Position numbers and translations under genes: made by a program. A model generated the notes under the pieces. The model was not told the origin of the DNA. It did no database searches and was given only the letters and a program-made list of their open reading frames with translations. From contig CAYTZI010000063.1 in the NCBI GenBank assembly GCA_964442335.1, forward strand, positions 1 to 12,014: 12,014 nt of DNA, read 5' to 3'. Positions 6,804 through 11,910 of this stretch are shown piece after piece (the first letter of the stretch is position 1; every line of letters starts with the position of its first letter). This DNA comes from JBFYTX01 sp964442335 (lineage in GTDB: Bacteria; Chloroflexota; Dehalococcoidia; Dehalococcoidales; RBG-16-60-22).

Positions 6804-7115
6804 ATAGTATACAGTGGTCCTGTTTGCTTTTAGTTATCAGTGCTGGCCTCACCCCTTTATCCCCTCTCCAGCCAGTTATATTGATAGGCCATCCCAAATA
6901 TTAATGGCTGGAAAGGGGAGTCAAGAAGAGAGGGGGCTTCGCCCCCTCTCAAATTCTTGCCCCCTCTCAAACAAAAAAATAACAGGCTTAAGGGAAAACC
7001 CTGTTTGAGAGGGGGTCAGGGGGTGAGTATTGAGAAAGCAACTATATGCAGATAGAAACTTTACAGCTATGGTTTACATTTGACAGTTCGCCCTTATCGC
7101 CAACTGTATACTATC
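6803..7115. repeat. 313-bp gene-free segment bounded by perfect 13-bp inverted repeats
   Basis: GATAGTATACAGT (6803-6815) reappears as its exact complement ACTGTATACTATC (7103-7115). The left copy begins in the last base of the upstream stop codon. Inside lies the nested family A element at 6848-7027. No convincing gene is present. I see no clear target-site duplication outside the ends. The right copy contains TATACT, which with TTGACA (7080-7085) would make a promoter for the downstream cluster, but the spacing is 21 bases, too long for a standard one. Confidence 0.6.
6848..7027. repeat. Family A composite palindromic element, copy 3
   Basis: The ends are 21-base imperfect inverted repeats, CTCACCCC... 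(6848-6868) against ...GGGGTGAG (7007-7027). Within lie three hairpins. CCCCTCTCCAGCC (6861-6873) pairs with 6906-6918 with one mismatch. GAGAGGGGGC/GCCCCCTCTC (6928-6937 with 6941-6950) has a TTC loop. A perfect 14-bp stem is formed by CCCCCTCTCAAACA (6960-6973) with 7002-7015. It looks like two family A units joined head to head. Confidence 0.7.
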
Positions 7116-7195
7116 AAACCCTGATGAGATAAAAGTCATTTCCGCCGGCCTCCCTCAAGGCTATCCTGATAGTGAGTACCCGTTCAGGAGGAAGC

Positions 7196-8386
7196 ATGAG
7201 GAAGGTCTATCTGGATAATGCGTCCGCCGCGCCCGTTCTCCCCGCGGTCAAGGAGGCCATGCTGCCGTATCTCGGGGAGGTCTTCGGCAACCCCTCCTCC
7301 CTGCACGACTGGGGGGACGCGGCCCGGGAGGCGGTCGACGCGGCCCGCGAGAAGGTCGCCGGCCTTATCGGCTGTACCAGTCCCGAGGAAATCATTTTCA
7401 CGAGCTGCGGCACGGAGAGCAATAACCTTGCCGTCAAGGGCATCGCTCTGGCGCAGCAGTCTAAGGGCAAGCACGTCGTCGTTTCCGCCATCGAGCATTT
7501 TTCCGTACTTCACGCGGCGCGCACGCTGGAAAAGTTCGGCTTCGAGGTCACCGAGGTCCCCGTGGACAAGCACGGCGCTATTGACCCCGACCTGGTAAGG
7601 CGTGCCATCAGGAAAGACACCGTTCTCGTCTCCGTCATGCACGCTAACGGCGAGATAGGCACTATCGAACCGGTCAGGGAAATCGCGCAAATCACCCGCG
7701 AGCTTAAAATACCTTTTCACACCGATGCTGTAGCTGCCGCGGGCACGATTCCCGTGGACGTTAACGACCTGGGCGTTGATGCCCTGAGCCTGGCGGCCAA
7801 CCAGTTCTACGGTCCCAAGGGCGTCGGCGCTTTGTGGGTGCGGCGCGGCGTGCGCCTGATGCCTCTCTTAGATGGCGGCATCCAGGAGGGGGGCAGGCGC
7901 GGCGGCACCGAGAACGTCGCCGGTATCGTGGGACTCGGCAGGGCGGCGGAAATCGTTAAGGCTGAAATGGCGTCGCGTGTCAACCAGTTGACGCCTCTGC
8001 GCGACCGCCTTCTTAAGGGACTGACCGAAAAAGTGGAGCATGTGGTCGTTACCGGACACCCGCAAAATCGACTCCCCGGGCACGCCAGCTTCTGCGTCGA
8101 GTTCATCGAGGGCGAGGCGATGCTGATGCTGCTCAACAGCCGGGGCATCGCGGTCTCCAGCGGCTCGGCCTGTACCTCGCGGGCGCTCAAGGCTTCCCAT
8201 GTGCTCCTTGCTATCGGCCTTTCCCACGAGATTGCCCAGGGCTCTCTTTTGTTCACGCTGGGACTCGATACAGGCGCGGAGGATATCGATTATGTTCTGG
8301 AGGCCATGCCGCCGGTCGTGGACAGACTGCGGCAGATGTCCCCGCTTTATGCCAAGTTCGTAAAATCCGGCAAAGGAGGCCGATAA
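7196..8386 (+). CDS. iscS: IscS/NifS-family protein lacking the PLP lysine (probably not a normal cysteine desulfurase)
   Basis: The 396-residue protein aligns along its length with IscS/NifS: VYLDNASAAPV, GNPSSLHDWG, TESNNLAVKG, EH (His101), GPKGVGALWVRRG, RRGGTENVAGI, and the mobile-loop SSGSACTSRAL with Cys326. The catalytic block usually written S-G/A-H-K-x-YGPKG reads AANQFYGPKG, so the Schiff-base Lys is Gln203 and the preceding His is Asn202. Relative to E. coli IscS, Asn155 is Gly152, Gln183 is Ala180, Ser203 is Ala200, and the Arg of the -RFSLG motif is Leu352. Asp177 is retained. PLP chemistry is therefore unlikely. The Archaeoglobus fulgidus IscS is known to lack the lysine and desulfurase activity, and from memory shares the Asn before that site, a Leu at the Arg site and an MSPLY C-terminus. 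The ATG at 7196 follows AGGAGG closely; an in-frame GTG at 7172 is less likely. iscU starts one base after the stop. Confidence 0.9.
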   Translation: MRKVYLDNASAAPVLPAVKEAMLPYLGEVFGNPSSLHDWGDAAREAVDAAREKVAGLIGCTSPEEIIFTSCGTESNNLAVKGIALAQQSKGKHVVVSAIEHFSVLHAARTLEKFGFEVTEVPVDKHGAIDPDLVRRAIRKDTVLVSVMHANGEIGTIEPVREIAQITRELKIPFHTDAVAAAGTIPVDVNDLGVDALSLAANQFYGPKGVGALWVRRGVRLMPLLDGGIQEGGRRGGTENVAGIVGLGRAAEIVKAEMASRVNQLTPLRDRLLKGLTEKVEHVVVTGHPQNRLPGHASFCVEFIEGEAMLMLLNSRGIAVSSGSACTSRALKASHVLLAIGLSHEIAQGSLLFTLGLDTGAEDIDYVLEAMPPVVDRLRQMSPLYAKFVKSGKGGR

Positions 8387-8387
8387 T

Positions 8388-8774
8388 ATGCCAGCTTACA
8401 ACCAGACGGTAATGGACCATTTCATGAACCCGCGTAACGTGGGTGAAATCCCGAACCCCGACGGCGTCGGGGAGGAGGGGAACCCCGTCTGTGGCGACAT
8501 GATGACTTTTCATATCAAGGTCAAGGACGACCGCCTTGAGGACGTTAAGTTCAAGACCTTCGGGTGCGGGGCGGCTATAGCCGTATCGAGCATGGTAAGC
8601 GAGATGGCTAAGGGCAAGACCCTCGACGAAGCGTTGAAGATTACCCCGGAATCGGTGGCGGGTAAGCTTGAAGGGCTGCCTAAAAACAAGTTCCACTGCT
8701 CCAACCTTGGCGCCCAGGCTTTACATAAAGCCATCGAAGACTACCGCAGCAAACAAAAAGCGGGAGGTAAGTGA
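8388..8774 (+). CDS. iscU: Fe-S cluster scaffold protein IscU/NifU-like
   Basis: IscU is the scaffold on which [2Fe-2S] clusters form before delivery to apoproteins. The 128-residue protein has all ligands: Cys35 and Asp37 in NPVCGDMM, Cys60 in TFGCGAAIA, and His103-Cys104 in FHCSNL. The HscA-recognition LPPVK segment of proteobacterial IscU is LPKNK, as expected where no dedicated Hsc chaperone is used. AGGAGG stands 8 bases before the ATG. The gene follows the IscS-like gene after a single base, so the two are almost certainly co-translated partners. Its intact cluster ligands contrast with the damaged catalytic site of the partner. Confidence 0.95.
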   Translation: MPAYNQTVMDHFMNPRNVGEIPNPDGVGEEGNPVCGDMMTFHIKVKDDRLEDVKFKTFGCGAAIAVSSMVSEMAKGKTLDEALKITPESVAGKLEGLPKNKFHCSNLGAQALHKAIEDYRSKQKAGGK

Positions 8775-8775
8775 T

Positions 8776-8979
8776 ATGCCGGAAAAAGATGAATCGGGGA
8801 AACAGGTGCGTACCTGTCCCTTCTGCGACGAAGAAATAGCCGAGGCGGCGTTCCCCTACTGCGAGGCCTGCGGCCTGAAAGTCCTTTACTGCCCCAAATG
8901 CGGCCTGGCCGTGCCGCGCAGCCGCGAGACATGTCCCCACTGCGGCGCCAGTATGAAGAACATTGTACTTGAGGAGTAG
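8776..8979 (+). CDS. Small double zinc-ribbon protein
   Basis: This 67-residue protein has eight cysteines in two C4 zinc-ribbon knuckle pairs: Cys14-x2-Cys17 with Cys29-x2-Cys32, and Cys39-x2-Cys42 with Cys53-x2-Cys56. The charged N-terminus has no signal or membrane segment. GGGAGG lies 8 bases before the ATG, and the start is one base after the iscU stop. Similar small zinc ribbons bind RNA, protein or metal, and nothing here identifies a specific function. The position between iscU and a DsrE-like gene suggests a partner in sulfur or metal transfer, or a rubredoxin-like iron site instead of zinc. Confidence 0.85.
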   Translation: MPEKDESGKQVRTCPFCDEEIAEAAFPYCEACGLKVLYCPKCGLAVPRSRETCPHCGASMKNIVLEE

Positions 8980-8980
8980 A

Positions 8981-9463
8981 GTGCCTGAAAAAGAAAAGCT
9001 GAGCATCGTGGTGTTCAGCGATGAGCTCGATAAAGCGCTGGCGGCTTTTATACTTGCCACCACCGGCGCCAGCATGGGTATGGATGTCAGTATGTTCTTT
9101 ACCTTCTGGGGACTCAACATCCTGAAAAAGAACGGGGGGAGTGCCGGCGGCAGGGGCCTGATGAAGAAGGTGATGAATTTCATGAACCGCGGCGGCTCGA
9201 AGCGACTCAAGCTTTCGCATTTCCACATGTTCGGGCTGGGTACGGCCATGATGAAGAGGTTCATGAAGGAGAGCCGTCTGCCCTCCATCGATGAATTCAT
9301 CCGGATGGCTAAGGATATGGGCGTGAAGCTGATTCCGTGCTCTACTTCCTGCGGGGTGATGGGACTTGACGAGGGCTCCTTCCGCGAGGAGGTCGGTAGC
9401 CTGGCCGGTGCCGCCTTTTTCCTCAACGAGGCCCGCCAGTCTAAAGTGACATTGTTTATATAG
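8981..9463 (+). CDS. DsrE/DsrF/DrsH-like family protein
   Basis: The 160-residue protein matches the DsrE-like family called DrsE_2 in Pfam. It starts with the SIVVFSDELDKALAAFILA strand-helix unit, then MGMDVSMFFTFWGLN (32-46), then an LSHFHMFGLG...MMKRFMK block, and ends VTLFI. Members carry or relay sulfur as cysteine persulfide, often beside TusA, rhodanese or sulfur-oxidation genes. The PCSTSCGVMG segment holds Cys120 and Cys124; the first is at the usual conserved site and the second replaces a common Met, giving a possible C-x3-C disulfide or persulfide pair. The start is a GTG preceded by GAGGAG. A TTG at 8963 lies inside the upstream gene and is less likely. The stop codon falls in the loop of a perfect palindrome. 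Confidence 0.88.
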   Translation: MPEKEKLSIVVFSDELDKALAAFILATTGASMGMDVSMFFTFWGLNILKKNGGSAGGRGLMKKVMNFMNRGGSKRLKLSHFHMFGLGTAMMKRFMKESRLPSIDEFIRMAKDMGVKLIPCSTSCGVMGLDEGSFREEVGSLAGAAFFLNEARQSKVTLFI

Positions 9464-9494
9464 TAAACAATGTCATCCCCGCGAAAGCGGGGAT
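9447..9494. repeat. Two abutting hairpins: 12-bp palindrome plus GTCATCCCCGC-type repeat
   Basis: TGACATTGTTTA (9447-9458) and TAAACAATGTCA (9464-9475) form a perfect 12-bp stem around TATAG, which contains the upstream gene's stop codon. Sharing base 9475, a second perfect hairpin follows: ATCCCCGC (9475-9482), a GAAA tetraloop, and GCGGGGAT (9487-9494). The second is the widespread bacterial intergenic repeat usually written GTCATTCCCGCGAAAGCGGG. There is no T-run after it. It may attenuate or stabilise the mRNA between this gene and the TusA-family gene. Confidence 0.75.
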
Positions 9495-9585
9495 CCAGAA
9501 GGGCGGGGGTGAAAAACATTTTGTCGTTGCGAGTCCTTCCACGGGGAGGATGAAGACATCCGTATTGAGTTAGGAGTTAAGAAGA

Positions 9586-9822
9586 ATGAAAGCTGATGAG
9601 ACCATCGACTGCGCTGGACTGTACTGCCCCATGCCTATCGTTAAGACTGCCGAGAAGATTAAAGAGATGAAGCCCGGCCAGGTGCTTGAGGTCCTCGCCG
9701 ACGATAAAGGCATCAAGCAGGACATGCCCGCGTGGTGCCAGGCCACCGGCAACGAATGCCTGGGCATAGAGGAAGGCGGCGGAGAAATCAGGGTCTACGT
9801 GAAGAAAACGCAAGAGGACTGA
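9586..9822 (+). CDS. TusA-family sulfur-carrier protein
   Basis: The 78-residue protein has the TusA hallmark CPMP (Cys14-Pro15-Met16-Pro17) after IDCAGLY, followed by TAEKIKEMKPGQVLEVLADD and DMPAWCQATGNE with Cys51. The motif cysteine carries persulfide sulfur, for example toward tRNA thiolation, molybdenum-cofactor synthesis or sulfur metabolism. The exact acceptor cannot be told. AGGAG lies 9 bases before the ATG. The 122-bp gap from the DsrE-like gene holds hairpin repeats, so expression may be partly uncoupled from it. The next gene starts one base after the stop. Confidence 0.93.
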   Translation: MKADETIDCAGLYCPMPIVKTAEKIKEMKPGQVLEVLADDKGIKQDMPAWCQATGNECLGIEEGGGEIRVYVKKTQED

Positions 9823-9823
9823 T

Positions 9824-10063
9824 ATGGACGGGTGGAGGCTGTTAAGAAAAGTTATACCCTGGCTGCTGCTGGCCGTCCTGGCGCTTTACATTATCACCGG
9901 GTTCGGCATCACCGAGTTTCGCACCGTGGAAGCTATTACTTTCGGGCTGTTGAACAAGAACCTCTCTTTCCGTATTCATGACGCCCTGGCGGTTCCTTTT
10001 ATCGTCCTGCTCGTGGTGCATATTGTCCTGCCGTATATCGTAAATAAAAAAAGAGGGGTCTAG
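9824..10063 (+). CDS. Small two-helix membrane protein, possible b-type haem protein
   Basis: The 79-residue protein has two hydrophobic helices, about residues 11-30 and 54-73, with basic residues at both ends (RLLRK and NKKR), so both ends probably face the cytoplasm. Helix 1 contains ITGFGIT. His52 and His66 are spaced His-x13-His along helix 2, the spacing of the haem-ligand histidines in one helix of cytochrome b. A dimer would supply a four-helix, di-haem arrangement. The sequence resembles half of a DUF4405 or cytochrome-b-like protein, without a firm assignment. AGAGGA precedes the ATG, which starts one base after the TusA-family stop. A link between sulfur transfer and the electron-transport chain is possible but inferred. 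Confidence 0.75.
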   Translation: MDGWRLLRKVIPWLLLAVLALYIITGFGITEFRTVEAITFGLLNKNLSFRIHDALAVPFIVLLVVHIVLPYIVNKKRGV

Positions 10064-10085
10064 AGTCCGAGAACTCTCTAACCCC
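10044..10085 (-). terminator. Intrinsic terminator of glnA
   Basis: GGGGT and TAGAG (10055-10059, 10061-10065, with a bulged C between them) pair with CTCTA and ACCCC (10076-10085), giving a 10-bp stem. Read on the minus strand it is followed by CTCTTTTTTTATTT, a textbook T-run. The stop codon of the convergent two-helix protein gene lies inside the stem. On the plus strand only a CCTTTT follows, so termination in that direction is weaker. Confidence 0.75.
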
Positions 10086-10128
10086 CCTTTTCCCCTGTGT
10101 TTTTGAGATTTGATTTCTAAGTTTTGAT

Positions 10129-11472
10129 CTATAAAATCGGCAGGTATTTCTGCGTCTCGTACTCGGTCACGTGGATGCGGTACTGGTCCCATTCCACCTT
10201 TTTGTTCTCGATGAACGATTTGAACACATGGTCGCCCAGGGCTTTCTTCACGATCTCGCTTTTTTCGGCTAGTTGTATCGCCTCAAGAAGGCTCGCCGGC
10301 AGCGTGCCGATACCCCTCTCCTCCCTTTCTTCGGCGCTCATCTCGTACACGTTTTCCTCTATCGGGCCGGGGGCCTCCATGCCTTTTTCGATTCCCTCCA
10401 GGCCGGCGGCCAGCATCACACTGAAGCAGAGGTAGGGGTTGCAGGCGGGGTCCGGCGACCTGAATTCTATGCGCGTGGCTTTCTCGCGCCCCGGCCGGTA
10501 CTGCGGCACCCTGATCAGGTCGGAGCGGTTGCGCCGCGCCCAGGAAAGGTACACCGGCGCCTCGTAGCCCGGCACCAGGCGCTTGTAGGAGTTGACCCAC
10601 TGGTTGCAGACGGCCGTTATCTCCGGCGCGTACTTGAGCAGTCCCGCGATATAGCTCCTCGCCTCTTTGGACAGATGGTACGGGTCTTTCGCGTTGAAGA
10701 AGGCGTTGTGGTCGCCGTGGAAGAGCGACTGGTGGACGTGCATGCCGCTGCCATTGATGCCGAAGACCGGCTTTGGCATGAAGGTGGCATAGTAATCGTG
10801 CTTGTACGCCACTTCTTTAACGACCAGCCGGTAGGTCATGACGCTGTCCGCCATGGTCAGGGCGTCGGTATAGCGCATGTCTATCTCGTGCTGGCTGTCG
10901 GCGACCTCGTGGTGGGAGTACTCTACCCCGATGCCCATCTCCTCGAGCTGGAGCACCGTCTCTCTCCTCATGTCGATGGCCGCGTCGCGCGGCGTCAGGT
11001 CGAAGTATCCCGCTTTGTCCAGGAACTCCGTGCCCCCCGGGGTTTTGAAGTAGAAGTATTCCAGCTCCGGCCCCACGTAGTAAGTGTAGCCCATGTCGGC
11101 GGCCTTTTTAAGGTTCCTTTTCAGGACGAACCTGGGGTCGCCCTCGAACGGCTGTCCCCCGGGCATCAGGATGTCGCAGAACATGCGGGCTTCCGCCTGG
11201 TGTCCCCGCGGCCGCCACGGCAATAGCTGCCACGTGTCCGGGTCGGGCAGGGCTACCATGTCGCTCTCGTCGATACGGGCGAACCCCTCGATGGACGACC
11301 CGTCGAAACCCATCCCTTCCTCCAGCGCGCCTTCCAGCTCCTCCACGGTGATGTCGAAGCTCTTGAGCATGCCCAGGATGTCCGTGAACCACAGCTTCAC
11401 GAACTTGACGTCCTGTTCCTTGGCTTTCTTGAGGATGTATTCCTTGGCCTCCGCTTTGCTTTTACCTGCCAT
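10129..11472 (-). CDS. glnA: Glutamine synthetase, type I (alpha subtype)
   Basis: GlnA makes glutamine from glutamate, ammonia and ATP. The 447-residue length fits the GSI-alpha group. GFDGSSIEGF (55-64) is followed by Arg66, equivalent to the feedback-control Arg of Bacillus GlnA. Metal ligands are seen in GPELEYF (Glu136, Glu138), HHEVA (Glu189) and QHEID (Glu196). NGSGMHVHQ is at 240-248, and RNRSDLIRVP and RIEFRSPDPACNPYL lie in the C-terminal domain. The adenylylation loop of beta-type enzymes is absent; the region reads ENVYEMSAEEREERGIG. The segment before QHEID is HHEVADS where many enzymes have HHEVAPG. AGGAGG precedes the ATG. It is oriented after the PII gene, and control is probably by feedback or protein binding rather than adenylylation. 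Confidence 0.97.
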   Translation of the reverse strand: MAGKSKAEAKEYILKKAKEQDVKFVKLWFTDILGMLKSFDITVEELEGALEEGMGFDGSSIEGFARIDESDMVALPDPDTWQLLPWRPRGHQAEARMFCDILMPGGQPFEGDPRFVLKRNLKKAADMGYTYYVGPELEYFYFKTPGGTEFLDKAGYFDLTPRDAAIDMRRETVLQLEEMGIGVEYSHHEVADSQHEIDMRYTDALTMADSVMTYRLVVKEVAYKHDYYATFMPKPVFGINGSGMHVHQSLFHGDHNAFFNAKDPYHLSKEARSYIAGLLKYAPEITAVCNQWVNSYKRLVPGYEAPVYLSWARRNRSDLIRVPQYRPGREKATRIEFRSPDPACNPYLCFSVMLAAGLEGIEKGMEAPGPIEENVYEMSAEEREERGIGTLPASLLEAIQLAEKSEIVKKALGDHVFKSFIENKKVEWDQYRIHVTEYETQKYLPIL

Positions 11473-11496
11473 TATGCTCCCTCCTGTTATTATGTT

Positions 11497-11525
11497 ATTT
11501 TAGTCTTTCCGCAACGTTTTGTCAT
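11497..11525 (-). promoter_or_regulatory. Putative sigma70-type promoter of glnA
   Basis: On the minus strand ATGACA (11525-11520) and TAAAAT (11502-11497) are separated by exactly 17 bases. Each differs from consensus at one position. The predicted start, near 11490, gives a very short leader holding the AGGAGG site and no room for a riboswitch. No sigma-54 (GG-N10-GC) element was noticed. Confidence 0.55.
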
Positions 11526-11560
11526 TTTTTTCTTTGGCCCCGCCCATTGCCCCTCGTCGC

Positions 11561-11612
11561 ATCGTCTTTTATTCTTTCTCATCTTTTCCCACCCGCCGCC
11601 CTCGTATCATCC
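11561..11612 (-). repeat. Family B repeat, copy 2
   Basis: Read on the minus strand from 11612 it is GGATGATACGAGGGCGG, then CGGGTGGGAAAAGATGAGA, then AAGAATAAAAGACGAT. It is the closest relative of the copy following radA at 2128-2180. Both share the core and the AT-rich tail with a few substitutions and small indels. It lies between the PII gene and the glnA promoter. Confidence 0.7.
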
Positions 11613-11637
11613 CTTTCTTATCTGTCCTCTTTCCCCC

Positions 11638-11674
11638 TCCCTCTCCCTTCATGGGAGAGGGACTAAGGGTGAGG
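11638..11674. repeat. Family A palindromic repeat, copy 4
   Basis: TCCCTCTCCC (11638-11647) pairs perfectly with GGGAGAGGGA (11653-11662) over a TTCAT loop and is followed by CTAAGGGTGAGGG. It is the shortest clear member of the family whose longer copies lie at 606, 3935 and 6848. Confidence 0.65.
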
Positions 11675-11710
11675 GTAACAAGCTATCTATAGAAAGTTAC
11701 ATCGTTCCGC

Positions 11711-11740
11711 GGCAACCTGACCGCCCCCGCATCATCGGCC
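11711..11740 (-). repeat. Family B repeat, short copy
   Basis: On the minus strand it reads GATGATGCGGGGGCGGTCAG then GTTGCC, sharing the GATGATNCGNGGGCGGTCAGG head with other copies. It lacks the AAAA-rich tail, so it is either degenerate or truncated. Confidence 0.45.
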
Positions 11741-11781
11741 TCTTACCGTTCTTCTTATTCCCGCCCCCTGCGTCTAACTCG

Positions 11782-11802
11782 TCCCCCTTTTGTAAAGGGG
11801 GA
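11782..11802. repeat. Short perfect hairpin TCCCCCTTT/AAAGGGGGA
   Basis: TCCCCCTTT (11782-11790) pairs with AAAGGGGGA (11794-11802) over TGT. Its composition recalls family A, but it lacks the CTCTCC arm and may be a separate element. No gene was recognised around it. Confidence 0.5.
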
Positions 11803-11810
11803 TAAGAGGA

Positions 11811-11841
11811 GGATTTTCCCACCCTTTCCGCCCTCGCATCC
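11811..11841 (-). repeat. Family B repeat, copy 3
   Basis: On the minus strand it reads GGATGCGAGGGCGGAAAGGG then TGGGAAAATCC. It contains the full core, but diverges after AAAA. The ends GGAT/ATCC are complementary, hinting at a defined unit of about 31 bases. Confidence 0.55.
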
Positions 11842-11866
11842 TGGTTTTCTTGCCGTCTATTTCTTG

Positions 11867-11902
11867 CCCCTCTCCGCCCGCGGAGAGGGGATAGGGGAGA
11901 GG
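11867..11902. repeat. Family A hairpin just downstream of the PII gene
   Basis: CCCCTCTCCG (11867-11876) pairs perfectly with CGGAGAGGGG (11881-11890) over a four-base loop. The following ATAGGGGAGAGG is family A-like. It lies about 20 bases beyond the PII stop codon and may help end or protect that mRNA, but there is no T-run. Confidence 0.6.
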
Positions 11903-11910
11903 TCTGACCG

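Noticed and set aside
6814..7008. Small open frame in the inverted-repeat segment
   Set aside because: It translates palindromic repeat DNA and has no ribosome site.
7080..7112. Promoter TTGACA...TATACT for the sulfur cluster
   Set aside because: The 21-base spacing is too long for a standard sigma70 promoter, and TATACT lies in the inverted repeat. It is left as a possibility only.
7172..7195. Earlier GTG start for the IscS-like gene
   Set aside because: The AGGAGG site would lie inside the extension, and homologues begin at the equivalent of the ATG at 7196.
7196..8386. IscS-like gene as a decaying pseudogene
   Set aside because: The frame is intact over the full length, other motifs and the loop cysteine are kept, it is tightly linked to iscU, and the substitutions parallel those of a known Lys-less archaeal IscS.
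8668..8775. Extension of the zinc-ribbon gene into iscU
   Set aside because: It would overlap iscU by more than 100 bases. The ATG at 8776 has its own ribosome site and the extension has no zinc-ribbon features.
10273..11226. 317-residue open frame on the plus strand opposite glnA
   Set aside because: It is antisense to a fully conserved glutamine synthetase, is rich in Arg/His/Val as GC-rich shadows are, and matches no family I know.
11473..11910. CRISPR array
   Set aside because: The repeats differ in sequence, length and spacing and form hairpins of two families. There are no regular spacers and no cas genes.
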